Of a stretch of DNA of 36,355 bases, positions 21,589 to 31,798 are shown piece by piece. Within the stretch, counting starts at the first letter, position 1; every line of letters starts with the position of its first letter. The stretch is from the IMG/VR virus record IMGVR_UViG_3300017957_000032, positions 1 to 36,355 of that record; one strand, written 5' to 3'. The notes under the pieces are model-generated. The model saw nothing but the letters and a program-made list of their open reading frames with translations, was not told the DNA's origin and did no database searches. The stretch comes from a virus. Position numbers and translations under genes: made by a program.

Positions 21589-24500
21589 TTAATTTTTTTC
21601 AATTAATTTTTGCACCATTGCTTTAAGTTCAGCAATCTCAGCAGCCTGCGCTTCAATTTTGTCATCTGCTTCTTTTACTGCTTCGATTAGCAACGGAACC
21701 ATACGCTCATACTTAACTGTTAGATAGTCTTCGCCTGACTTACTGTTACCATCTTCGTCTAAGTCGAACGGTGCAGCAACAACTGCTTCTGGTAGTACCT
21801 TTTGTACTTCTTGAGCACTAACACCTACTTGTGTATTGTCATTGTTGTATCCGTACTTCTTAGCAGTTTCGTTTTCAACATATAGATAACCATTAAGTGC
21901 TTTTACTTTATCAAGGGCGCCTTCTAGTTTACCTGTGAATGTTTTCAAACGTTCGTCTGAGTAGTATGCTGTAACTTCGCTTGTTGCAAGCAATTGACCG
22001 TTTACATACCAACCTTCGTTTTGTGCTCTTGCTTTCCATGCACCATTATAGTAGATGTATGTGTAAGAGTTTTGTTGTCCGTATAAAGACCACTCGTTAT
22101 TAGTATCGTTATAGATACCGTAAGCGCCCGCACCATTTGACATAAACACCCAGTCATCTCTAATAGACCACCCTGCGTATGATCCGCTTGTACCGTATAC
22201 ACCTTCTGCTCTGAATGTACCATAGTTCTGTCCATTAGCAGGAGCAATATAGTTAGAAGTGTTACCACCGATACCAATAACATTTTTAACCATCAAGTTA
22301 CCGGCAGTAGTAAGTGACATAGCACCATCAGATGCTGCATCGCTTGTATCTCTCCACAGGAAGCCTCTATCATTATCAGCGTTCATAGTAAATGTCATTG
22401 CATAGTCGTTAAGCCAACCATAACTTTGAGCACTTATCATACCAATTGTATATGAACTCGAACTCCAAACCCTGAGCTTATCGTATGAGTTGCCACCATA
22501 ACCGTCAATTAAGCCAATGTTATAGCGTGTACTAGGACTAAATCTATCTGGGAATGTACCACTTGTAATGTTACCAGCATTGATACTAGTAATACTTGCA
22601 CCATTACCACTAAACGTACCACTAATAGTACCACCATTGGTAATATTGTTTGAGTTCATATTCAATGTTGATCTCAATGTAGGAACAGCATTTCCAGTAC
22701 CTAAATACAAGGTATTTGCACTATGATCTCTCCAAATATAGTTTGTTGTGCCGTCTGTAGTATCTTGAACAATAAAGTCTGCATCGTTAACTTTAATCGT
22801 AGTAGCACCGTTGTCTACTCCTGCACCGTTAACAAAATCACCAATGTCTTGTCCGTCAACTGTATCAGCATCTAGACCTGAACCTGCACCATCATTGCCA
22901 GCATGCCATACTTTATTACCGTTAACATAGAAGTCACCCGGTCCATCGATAGCAACCATTAGGTTTGGTTCTGTTGTTTGGAACTTAAATGACGCACCGT
23001 ATCCACTACCAACTGAAGCACCGTCTGAATGTTCAAAGTTTAGTCTACCATACTGTGTATTTGATGCGTGGTCAGTAAAGTCGATTCTTGCGCCGCCTGC
23101 GTTAGTTGTGTTTCTAATAACAAGTCTTTGTGCGCCAGAGCCTACCAAACTAATAACGCCACTTGCTGTATCATTTGCATCTGAACGTAAGAACTGTGTA
23201 CTATCAATACCGTCTAGCGTATCTGCACTAACATTTGTAAGCCCACTACCGTTACCAGTAAATGTACTTGTACCAATGTTAATGTTACCAAAGCCGCTTG
23301 TGATTTGACCTGCATTTAGAGCACCTGTACCTGTGATACTTGTATAACTACCACTAATTCTTGCGTTAGGTACTGTACCGCTTGACAAGTTACTTGCATT
23401 TAGTGATGTTAATCCGCTACCATTACCTGTAATTGTTCCACCAACATGTAGGTTTTTAGCAATACCAACACCACCACTTACTTTTACAGCACCAGTTGTT
23501 GTGCTACTTGCTTGAGTTGTGTTTGAGAACGTCTTAATACCACTCATTGACTGGTTGCCACCTAGTCTTGCTCCAGCAACAGTACCACTTGACAAGTTAC
23601 TTGCATTTAGTGTTGTCAATCCACTACCGTTACCAGTAAATGTACTTGTACCAATATTAATGTTACCAAACCCGGAACTAATTGCACCTGCGTTTAGCGT
23701 ACCTACAGCATCAATGTCAGTTTCGTGTTGTGTTACACTTGAACTTGAAATTCTACCATCTGGTACAGTTCCGCTTGTAAGTTGGCTTGCATTAAGTGCA
23801 GTAAGTGAAGAACCAACACCTGCAAAGCCTGTAGTACCACTGAATGATAGTGTTGTAGTGTTAACAGTTAGTCCTACACCTGGTATTCTTACATTTGCAT
23901 GTGAAGCATTACCTAATGTAATTTCATTGTTTGTTGTGTTTGCTGTTGGTGCAGCATCTTTACCAATAACAATGTTATTACTACCTGTTGTAATTGTTGC
24001 ACCTGCGCCGTAGCCAATAATTACGTTATTACTTGCATTTGCAATTTCTAGTGCTTTATATCCAATAGCAACGTTTGCATTAGCAGTAATTGAGTTTTGC
24101 ATACTTTCAGCACCGATTGCTGTATTACCGCCTGTTGCTGCATCAATTTGTGAAAGGGTATATGCACCCATTGCTGTGTTATTTGCTGAAGCAGTAGCTA
24201 ATGCAAGAGCATCTTTACCAACACCTGTGTTTTGATTACCTGTTAATACAGCACCAAATACACCATCTCCGACTCCAACTGAGTCAATACCAGTTGTTAC
24301 AGCAGCACCGCCTCCTGCAAAGAAGTTGGTAGCACTACTGCCGCCACCTTCGCCAATTAAGTGTCCATTTACTGTGATATCACTTGTAAATGTTTTGCCT
24401 GATTGTGAAGTAGGAAGCACTGCATCTGGGATAGTACCACTTAGTAACTGAGACGCATTTAAGTTTGTTAGTCCGCTACCATCACCGTATATAATACCAC

Positions 24501-27500
24501 CAACTCTAAGTTTTTTAGCAATACCAACACCGCCTGCTACAACTAAAGCACCGTCTGTTGCTAGAGTAGATTCAGTTGTGTCGCTGACTGTTACAATTGT
24601 ACTCGTTGCAAAATTAATGCCTGTACCTGCATCTTTTTGAATTGTATCTAAACTAATTGTACCAACATTTGTGATGTTATTGTCATTAAAACTAGTAGCC
24701 CCTAGGCTTACTGTTCCTGTTGCTGTTAGATTTGATGATCCAATGTTAATATTACCAAAGCCTGAACTTATTGCACCAGTATTAAGTGTTCCTACAACAG
24801 TTAAACTTGAGTTTACAATATTTGCACCTAGTGTTGTAGAATTTAGAACACTTACGTCATTGATATAATATGCTTTACCGCTTACAAGATTAATGTCTTC
24901 GCTTGAATCCCAACTAGTGTTTGTAGCATCATAAGTCCATGTTGCATTTGCAGCGTCTACAGTAAGTCCTGCGCCGTCTGCTGCGGCAGCATTCGCTGCG
25001 CCCTTTGCTACTGTAATGTTTAAATCTTCAACATCTAGTGTAGTTGTGTTGAGTGTAACAGTTGTTCCGTTTACAGTTAAATTACCGTCAATAGTAGTGT
25101 CACCTGTTGTAAAGTCAATTGTAAATTTGTTTAAACCGTCACCAAACAGTAAGTTACCAGTTGATGCAACTTGCATACGCTGTGTACCAGCAGTGTAAAA
25201 ATCTAGTTCATCGTTATCTGCACCAGCACTACTTTCTGCTTCAATTTTAGTATCTTGGTCTACATCTTTCACACCACCTAGTGATCCCCAGTTACTTCCA
25301 TCGTAACCTTCAAATGTACTATCGCTAGTATTATAACGAATTTGACCTTGTGCTGCTGCTGTACTTACACCAGTTTCGCCCGGACGTTGAGCACTTGTAC
25401 CTACTGGAATTTTTAAACCAGTACTTGTTGTAAATACTGCATAACCTGTATAAGTTAAGACGCCACTTGTGTCAATACGTAATCTTTCTGTAGGACTTTG
25501 AATAAAATCGCTTGTTGTTGTAACTGTACCAGTTTCTACAACAAAGTCACCACCTGTACCTGCGCCAGTACCAAGGCCGCCTATAATTTTAATTTCGCCG
25601 CCGCCGATATCTGTACCAATACCTGCTGCGCCGTGTATCTCAACATCTGCTGGTGTTGCACTTGCTTCTGCATCACCAAAAATTACTTTTTGATGTTTAA
25701 CAATTAGTTTATTATTAATTTCTGCACTACCTGCAACGCCGCCTGAACTACTTACTGTAACATTTAATTCTGTTTGCACAGTAAACGAAGTTGCATTAAT
25801 TGTTGCCCCTAATACTGGCCATGTACCATCTAGTGAAGCAACACCGCTGCTTGCAATAGTTACAAAATCACCTGCTCTAATACCTAACACTTCTGGTGTG
25901 TAAGTAAATGTTAATGAAGTTGTTGTAGGAATAGTACCTACTGTAGGTTTGTCAATATATACAACATCATCTGCAACACCTGATACTACTGTGTTTGCTT
26001 GTATACTTGCACTTCCTGTAACAACCATACCAACTTCAATTGTTGCTGTGCTAGAAAGCGGAATAAAGTCGTCTGTGTTGTTTACGTTTTCATTTGTTGT
26101 TCTAGAAAATCCGTTTAAGTTGACAGCAACAACTTGACTTGTTGCAGCATCATATCCGTCAATAAATGAAGTGATTGCTCTAGTTGTTGTGCTTGCACCA
26201 ATTCTAGTTACATCTGCTTCGCCGCTTATTTCAACAGTTGTAAGATTTTCGTTGTAAACCTTACCAGTAGCAGTACTCTTAGAACCTGTATCTGCTGCAC
26301 CGATATCTAAACTATCTATGATATCAACCGCATCACCCCACACAGGATAACCACCATCTACTACAAGTATATTTCCTTCTCTACCAATATTAAGAGAATT
26401 AAGTGTACCTGATGTTTGTGCATAAATTAAATCACCATCAGCATATGTACTTAGGTTAGTACCGCCTCTGTTAACAGGTACATTACTTGTTAGGTTAGCA
26501 GGATTGAGGAAATAACTGCTATCTAAACCGTCTAATGTACCTGCATCAACAACACCATCTTTGATAAACACTTGGCCTGACCCAGCAGCGTCAACATCAA
26601 ATTGTGCTTGGAAGAATCTACTTGTACCTAGTGTAGAATATGTTCCACCTGGGTCATAATCAGCATTTGAAATACCAATATCTACTGCACCATAATAATC
26701 GCCACTGGTATTAGGACCAGTAAGTGTAATTGGATTATCAGTTGTGCTGGCTTTTGTAAGGGTTTGAACTGCAACAGCATAAGCACTGTCACCTCTTAAG
26801 AATGTGTCACTACTTGCAATACCGCTTGCACCTAATCTGCTTGGTGATATAGTACCTGAAATAATGTTACTTGCATCAATGTTTGTAACAGCAAGAGTGT
26901 TCCAGTTTGCTTTCAATCTACTTGATGTATTGATTACTACATTAACTTGCACATTGTTTGGAATAACCTCCGCATCGCCTGTACCAGTTGCAGTAATATC
27001 TGAAGCATTTGTTACAAGTCCGTTAATACTGCTTAAAGCATCTGATCGTAGTGTATGTAGTGTAACACTGTTAGTTGTAACAGAACCAATAAAGAATCTT
27101 GCACCTGATACAACTTGAACACCGTTTATAGAAAATAGTCCAGTTCCAGAACTTCCATCATCTTCTTCTTCTATTCTAATAGCGTCACCAGTTGTTAAAC
27201 CGTGGTTCGGAACAATAATACTGTTATCATAAATGTTAACGTTAAATCTTGTCCATTGATGAGCATTATTAGCAGGAGTTGTTAAAAATTCAATTTGATT
27301 TAACAAACTAAAATCTTCGTATACTTCGATAGTGTCTGCGTCAATACGCTTTGCATAGTACACACTACCATTTAGTAGTCCGCCGATTGCAACATTACCT
27401 AATGTATTATATCTAATAGGATCACCGTCTGTGTACCCATGGGCTGTCATTGTAATTCTATCGAGTGTATAGTCAACATTACCACCGCCTCCTGTGGTAC

Positions 27501-30500
27501 CTGCTAAAAACTGATTTACAATGCTATCATCTAGTGTGATATTAATTTTAGAACTTACTGCATCATTGTCTTCAATAAAGTCAATTGACGATGCACTTGC
27601 TACGTAAAGTTCACCGCCTAAAATGTTTACATAAGCTCTATCCTCAATAGCAGCAATTTCAATTTCAAAACCACTACCTGTGCCGCCTACATCGCTTGCA
27701 TTTAATTCAAGTAAATCACCTACTGCGTAGCCTGTGCCACCTCTACGTAAATCAACATCGCTGATTTGTCCTGCTGTAACAGTAACATCTGCTTTTGCTC
27801 CTGTACCTACTCCAGTCTTTGCTTGCAAGTCTACCATTTCGTAAACAAGAGTACCTAGTGTAGGTGTATAACCACTACCGCCAGTGATATTAGCGTTATC
27901 TACGTTTGTACATATACCATAACGTGTTTCTGTAACTGCACCTTGTGCGTTACCGTCCGCAGAAGTAACAATGGTCCTTACTGTACCTGTTGCTGATTTA
28001 CTGCCTTCATTAGATCCTGTATTTGCAATTGTAAAGGTTGTCGAACTTGGTACACTTGTAACTAGGCCATTTACGTTGTAAAGTGTATCATCACACTCAA
28101 CTTCAACGTTATTACCAATTGATAGATTATGGTTGCCGCTTGTTGTAATTGTAGCAACATTACTTGTTCTTTCAACATCTGTAATTGTTTCAACTGTAAA
28201 GTTGAAAGGCGCACCACTTGAATCTAATACTAGATACTGACTAGAGTTAGAACTTTTTAAGAAGAAGTTATCGGTAATTTCTGATACTGCACCAAGTGTT
28301 AATGGTGCTTGTCCAGAGTCAACACCCGCAATAAAGATATTGTTTGTAGTATCAAAGTCAGTACCTGTTGAGTCTTCACCTGGTTTGAATTGATTATCTA
28401 AGCTAGCAACTAGTAGGTTAGTTGATGAAGCATAATCACCTTTTGCATATCCAACGGCTCCTGTTGTCGGTTGTGTAATTAAATCACCGTCAGTTGCTGA
28501 AATTGGTGATGAAAACGTTAATTCAATCTGATCATATTCTTCAGTACCAATATCACCTGCTTTTAGATCAATTGCTGGAATTTCATCAACTTGTGTAAGC
28601 CTTGACAAATATCCATCTGTGTTTGTACTTGTAAACTGTCTTGTAGCAGGAATCAAATCTGGGTTCAACTGACCGTTAGTATTCAACTGAACAATAGCAC
28701 CTGGAACTGCCGCTGTTGACACAGATTTATCAATAAATCCGCCCAATCTGTTTGATAAGAAACTTCTTGTTGCTAACTGTGTAGATAGTCTTGCATCACT
28801 TGGACCGCCGATTTCATCGTCACCTAAGTTAACACTTGTTGAAATTTCTTCAATAGCAACATTAGAAAGACTTAGTCTCAAAGCATCAAGTTCGTCCACC
28901 TGAACTTTGTTTCTAAATGTAATGTTACCAGTTCTGTTGAACGCTGTAATAAAGTCACCAACTTTAAAGTCACCAAGTTCGTTTGTACCTGATGAGTAAC
29001 AACGTCCTGGTAATTCTTCAAACTGTTCAAATTCAGTTCTTGTATTACCGCCGTTTTGTGGTAGTGCGTTATAGTCTGTACCTGACCCTGCAAATTCCCA
29101 AGTATGTGATGATGAGTTAACAATTGAAGGTCTATGTAACCAAATTGCTTTCTCAGGAAGTGCAACTAGATTTGTTAGTAGTTCGCCTGCAACTGTAGGT
29201 TCGATTGTAAATGTTGCAGTTGAATAACCATTAAATGGTTGAACTTCATTTACACCGATATTTGAAAAAGGACTAGGTGTATGATCATCATCAATAATAC
29301 TTAAATTACTAAATTGCACTCTTTGTGTAGATTCACCTACTGCAACTTCTTCAATTGAAACTACAAGTTCTCTAAGATTAGGTGTCCAACTATATACAAT
29401 AGCACGGTTATTTGCTGCGCCTGTTGTAGCAGTAATTTGTCTACCTGGAACAAATGCATAACCTTCACTACCTGATGGTAAAATAAGCTTTTGATATGTT
29501 GTGTGACTTGAAATAACTTCTTTTACAAAGAATTCTTTGATGTTTGTAAGGAATTTGTGAGTACCGCTAGATGTTGCAATAATATTAACATCAAACTCTA
29601 AACTGTCATCAAATGTCAAACTAAATTCATTTAGGTTGATTAGTTTTACATAATAGGTTTGCTCTTCGTCAAGTCCTTGAATTGGAGGATTTCCGTTAGC
29701 ACTATATACAACTTGTTCACCATTTACAAGTCCGTGTGATGTTTTTGTAAAAATATTTGTTACTTCAGAAACACCTGATCCACCATTAATTAAAACTTCA
29801 TCGGGCGGATCTTTAAATTGATTTGTGATTTCACCTTCTGAACTTACGTCAAACGATGCTGGAATACTGTCTGGATCTGAAATTGCATCTTTTATCAAAT
29901 CGAACAGTTCATCTACGTATGCTCTAGGCTCACTATCAAGATCTGTAAGTACAATGCCTGTTAGTCTACTTGCTTCTTCAATTGCATCAATTGTTTGTTC
30001 TTCTTGTCCACTGATAGTAATGTTAGAACTATCTGCGATACGTTGTGAATAGTATGCAAGTGCTGCCTGTCTAGTCAAAGCGTTAGCAGTTGCCCATGTA
30101 TCTCTACTCACAGCATCTAATATAATACTTAAATCCCTACGACACTTTGCTTCATCGTAATTAAACAAATACCATATATCGCCAGGCGTTGCTGCTGCAA
30201 CACTGTTTGTGATGTAAGTTATAGTATCGTCAATAATATTTTGTGTTTCACCTTGAATAAGATCGTAAGCAATTTTATATTCAGGATCTCTAAAGCGTAA
30301 AACGAATTCTTCAACTGGTGCAGTACGGTTTAAACCGACAATACTAATTGTTTGTAAGCCTTCACTTTGACCTGTTGCTGTAACATAAGCACGGTCAAAC
30401 ACAAATGCTTTAGGTGAATAACCCGATGAACGTAGTGCATACAAACCAAAGTTTGTAGCAGAGTTAGTAATTGAACAATAACCACCTGACTGTGTATAAA

Positions 30501-31692
30501 CACCGTTGAGTAGGAAAATTTGGAAACAAGACACGATCTGTGCGTAAGCATCATTGAGTAGTCGCCAGCCTGTACCTCCAAAACTAAGCATAGTAAATGC
30601 GTTAGCAACCATCGACTTACCTTGTTCAGGTGTAGCGCCAATTACTGGATTTTCTTGTTCGATAGGAATCAAACCGATGTTTGGAGAAACAATCTTAGCA
30701 CCATCAATTTTAGCACCGTTTAGACCAAGGAAGGAAAGAATTGAACAGTTTTGGACATACGGTGATGTTGTAATAAAAGGAGCAGTATCAGGTAGATTTG
30801 TGTAACCTACTCTGTCTGTAGTTGCATCAGACGGATCGTCAAATGCAACACAGTAATCACCTGTCCATAACGGAACAAAATTAGCATCAACCTTGTCTCT
30901 AAATGTAAATTCACCAAAGTAACAAGCGTTACGAACACGGAGAATATCTTGGTTTGCATTTGCAGGACGAATAATACAACCACGCAAACCGTCACCTTTG
31001 ATAACTGTGTTATCTGGAACAATAACCGGGTTTTGTTCCTCGTAATCACCTACAGCAATTTTAACGTTTACACGTATACCATTTGTTGTACCATCAGGAT
31101 TATAAACTAAACCAGAAGCAATTTGACATGCACGTTTAATTGTTCTTACAGGTTTGTTCAGGCCATCATTAGAATCATTACCACGTTCTGCAGACACATA
31201 CACAACGTTACCACCATAAACATCTGGGTTTTCAAATGCTAAAGAACCATCACCTGTTAGACGTAAAACCTGTCCATCGATACCATTTTCTGTTGGTAAA
31301 ACAATATCATATGAACTAGGAAGAGTAGTCGGTGCTTTTATGTTAATACTATCAAGACCTGATGCAGTTGCTTCTCTCATCTTCAATGCCTTAGCATTGT
31401 CGATAGTAACATCGTCTAGAAATTCCATATCGCTGATAGAAGCAATAAATTTCTTTTCACCGTCGACTGTCATATCAATAGTACCAGATGTACTATCATC
31501 AGGTTCGTTAACTGCTAGTTCTGTATCTTTGGAAAAAATTCTTCTTGTAATGTCTTGAACAGTATTGTCATCTCTAAGCAGGAAAACTTTACCGTCTGCT
31601 GTGTTAATTGCTAGTTCGCCGCTCTCTAATTGTGAAACTATAGGTTTCTTGTCAGCGACCGCACTTCGCTTGTGTCTAATTTTGGTTGCCAT
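21589..31692 (-). CDS. Giant tail-fibre protein with C-terminal S74 self-cleaving chaperone
   Basis: At 3367 residues this is probably a trimeric host-contact fibre. It starts 'MATKIRHKRSAVADKKPIVS' followed by 'LESGELAINTADGKVFL', a motif of phage fibre N-termini. A right-handed beta-helix region with 'YVSAERGNDSNDGLNKPVRT' spans roughly 160-460. A 'YDEAKCRRD' helical module lies near 510 and a 'YNALPQNGG' module near 870-880. Later come 'TLDGxDS' motifs, an 'NTAIGAES/NNVIIGYGAG' beta-roll like trimeric adhesin heads, and repeats 'GNGSGLTxLNASxLSSGTVPxARL'. The C-terminus is an intramolecular chaperone of S74 type: 'SDERLK' with S3245 and K3250 as catalytic dyad, then 'NGYLYVENE', 'VGVSAQEVQKVLPEAV' and a coiled coil to the end. 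Cleavage before S3245 would release about 123 residues. GATAAATA and TAGGAG lie upstream. Confidence 0.93.
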   Translation of the reverse strand: MATKIRHKRSAVADKKPIVSQLESGELAINTADGKVFLLRDDNTVQDITRRIFSKDTELAVNEPDDSTSGTIDMTVDGEKKFIASISDMEFLDDVTIDNAKALKMREATASGLDSINIKAPTTLPSSYDIVLPTENGIDGQVLRLTGDGSLAFENPDVYGGNVVYVSAERGNDSNDGLNKPVRTIKRACQIASGLVYNPDGTTNGIRVNVKIAVGDYEEQNPVIVPDNTVIKGDGLRGCIIRPANANQDILRVRNACYFGEFTFRDKVDANFVPLWTGDYCVAFDDPSDATTDRVGYTNLPDTAPFITTSPYVQNCSILSFLGLNGAKIDGAKIVSPNIGLIPIEQENPVIGATPEQGKSMVANAFTMLSFGGTGWRLLNDAYAQIVSCFQIFLLNGVYTQSGGYCSITNSATNFGLYALRSSGYSPKAFVFDRAYVTATGQSEGLQTISIVGLNRTAPVEEFVLRFRDPEYKIAYDLIQGETQNIIDDTITYITNSVAAATPGDIWYLFNYDEAKCRRDLSIILDAVSRDTWATANALTRQAALAYYSQRIADSSNITISGQEEQTIDAIEEASRLTGIVLTDLDSEPRAYVDELFDLIKDAISDPDSIPASFDVSSEGEITNQFKDPPDEVLINGGSGVSEVTNIFTKTSHGLVNGEQVVYSANGNPPIQGLDEEQTYYVKLINLNEFSLTFDDSLEFDVNIIATSSGTHKFLTNIKEFFVKEVISSHTTYQKLILPSGSEGYAFVPGRQITATTGAANNRAIVYSWTPNLRELVVSIEEVAVGESTQRVQFSNLSIIDDDHTPSPFSNIGVNEVQPFNGYSTATFTIEPTVAGELLTNLVALPEKAIWLHRPSIVNSSSHTWEFAGSGTDYNALPQNGGNTRTEFEQFEELPGRCYSSGTNELGDFKVGDFITAFNRTGNITFRNKVQVDELDALRLSLSNVAIEEISTSVNLGDDEIGGPSDARLSTQLATRSFLSNRLGGFIDKSVSTAAVPGAIVQLNTNGQLNPDLIPATRQFTSTNTDGYLSRLTQVDEIPAIDLKAGDIGTEEYDQIELTFSSPISATDGDLITQPTTGAVGYAKGDYASSTNLLVASLDNQFKPGEDSTGTDFDTTNNIFIAGVDSGQAPLTLGAVSEITDNFFLKSSNSSQYLVLDSSGAPFNFTVETITDVERTSNVATITTSGNHNLSIGNNVEVECDDTLYNVNGLVTSVPSSTTFTIANTGSNEGSKSATGTVRTIVTSADGNAQGAVTETRYGICTNVDNANITGGSGYTPTLGTLVYEMVDLQAKTGVGTGAKADVTVTAGQISDVDLRRGGTGYAVGDLLELNASDVGGTGSGFEIEIAAIEDRAYVNILGGELYVASASSIDFIEDNDAVSSKINITLDDSIVNQFLAGTTGGGGNVDYTLDRITMTAHGYTDGDPIRYNTLGNVAIGGLLNGSVYYAKRIDADTIEVYEDFSLLNQIEFLTTPANNAHQWTRFNVNIYDNSIIVPNHGLTTGDAIRIEEEDDGSSGTGLFSINGVQVVSGARFFIGSVTTNSVTLHTLRSDALSSINGLVTNASDITATGTGDAEVIPNNVQVNVVINTSSRLKANWNTLAVTNIDASNIISGTISPSRLGASGIASSDTFLRGDSAYAVAVQTLTKASTTDNPITLTGPNTSGDYYGAVDIGISNADYDPGGTYSTLGTSRFFQAQFDVDAAGSGQVFIKDGVVDAGTLDGLDSSYFLNPANLTSNVPVNRGGTNLSTYADGDLIYAQTSGTLNSLNIGREGNILVVDGGYPVWGDAVDIIDSLDIGAADTGSKSTATGKVYNENLTTVEISGEADVTRIGASTTTRAITSFIDGYDAATSQVVAVNLNGFSRTTNENVNNTDDFIPLSSTATIEVGMVVTGSASIQANTVVSGVADDVVYIDKPTVGTIPTTTSLTFTYTPEVLGIRAGDFVTIASSGVASLDGTWPVLGATINATSFTVQTELNVTVSSSGGVAGSAEINNKLIVKHQKVIFGDAEASATPADVEIHGAAGIGTDIGGGEIKIIGGLGTGAGTGGDFVVETGTVTTTSDFIQSPTERLRIDTSGVLTYTGYAVFTTSTGLKIPVGTSAQRPGETGVSTAAAQGQIRYNTSDSTFEGYDGSNWGSLGGVKDVDQDTKIEAESSAGADNDELDFYTAGTQRMQVASTGNLLFGDGLNKFTIDFTTGDTTIDGNLTVNGTTVTLNTTTLDVEDLNITVAKGAANAAAADGAGLTVDAANATWTYDATNTSWDSSEDINLVSGKAYYINDVSVLNSTTLGANIVNSSLTVVGTLNTGAISSGFGNINIGSSNLTATGTVSLGATSFNDNNITNVGTISLDTIQKDAGTGINFATSTIVTVSDTTESTLATDGALVVAGGVGIAKKLRVGGIIYGDGSGLTNLNASQLLSGTIPDAVLPTSQSGKTFTSDITVNGHLIGEGGGSSATNFFAGGGAAVTTGIDSVGVGDGVFGAVLTGNQNTGVGKDALALATASANNTAMGAYTLSQIDAATGGNTAIGAESMQNSITANANVAIGYKALEIANASNNVIIGYGAGATITTGSNNIVIGKDAAPTANTTNNEITLGNASHANVRIPGVGLTVNTTTLSFSGTTGFAGVGSSLTALNASQLTSGTVPDGRISSSSVTQHETDIDAVGTLNAGAISSGFGNINIGTSTFTGNGSGLTTLNASNLSSGTVAGARLGGNQSMSGIKTFSNTTQASSTTTGAVKVSGGVGIAKNLHVGGTITGNGSGLTSLNASNLSSGTVPNARISGSYTSITGTGALNAGQITSGFGNINIGTSTFTGNGSGLTNVSADTLDGIDSTQFLRSDANDTASGVISLVGSGAQRLVIRNTTNAGGARIDFTDHASNTQYGRLNFEHSDGASVGSGYGASFKFQTTEPNLMVAIDGPGDFYVNGNKVWHAGNDGAGSGLDADTVDGQDIGDFVNGAGVDNGATTIKVNDADFIVQDTTDGTTNYIWRDHSANTLYLGTGNAVPTLRSTLNMNSNNITNGGTISGTFSGNGASITSINAGNITSGTFPDRFSPSTRYNIGLIDGYGGNSYDKLRVWSSSSYTIGMISAQSYGWLNDYAMTFTMNADNDRGFLWRDTSDAASDGAMSLTTAGNLMVKNVIGIGGNTSNYIAPANGQNYGTFRAEGVYGTSGSYAGWSIRDDWVFMSNGAGAYGIYNDTNNEWSLYGQQNSYTYIYYNGAWKARAQNEGWYVNGQLLATSEVTAYYSDERLKTFTGKLEGALDKVKALNGYLYVENETAKKYGYNNDNTQVGVSAQEVQKVLPEAVVAAPFDLDEDGNSKSGEDYLTVKYERMVPLLIEAVKEADDKIEAQAAEIAELKAMVQKLIEKN
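23170..24500 (-). repeat. Diverged fibre-shaft repeats within the giant fibre gene
   Basis: At least five copies encode 'G-x-G-S-x-L-T-x-L-N-A-S-x-L-x-S-G-T-V/I-P', and three or more copies encode 'I-S-S-G-F-G-N-I-N-I-G-T/S-S'. Between them lies a block of alternating 'N-T-A-x-G' and 'N-N-x-x-I-G' units. DNA copies differ at many third positions, though stretches of 20 or more bases recur closely enough to recombine. Confidence 0.75.
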
Positions 31693-31723
31693 AAGGCTTA
31701 TCTCCTATCAAGGTACGGGTCAG

Positions 31724-31735
31724 GTCTATATAGAC
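31724..31735. other. 12-bp perfect palindrome in the giant-fibre leader
   Basis: GTCTATATAGAC is self-complementary and lies in the roughly 70-nt leader between the late promoter at 31768 and the ATG at 31692. It could be a protein site or a small hairpin. No further support. Confidence 0.3.
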
Positions 31736-31767
31736 GCCCATGTTAACGCAATAGAAATTGCTAAAAG

Positions 31768-31775
31768 TATTTATC
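31768..31775 (-). promoter_or_regulatory. Late promoter GATAAATA for the giant fibre
   Basis: GATAAATA on the minus strand lies about 76 bp before the giant-fibre ATG, within the 106-bp gap between the two fibre genes. The leader is long compared with other late sites here and contains TAGGAG near the start codon. Confidence 0.65.
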
Positions 31776-31798
31776 AAGGAAATTAATAGTGGTAGTTT

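Noticed and set aside
22002-22283. Minus-strand frames overlapping the giant fibre in another phase, such as 22002-22283, 28878-29165 and 30330-30641.
   Set aside because: They lie wholly within the fibre coding sequence, lack ribosome sites and have compositions expected from frame-shifted Thr/Ser/Gly-rich codons.
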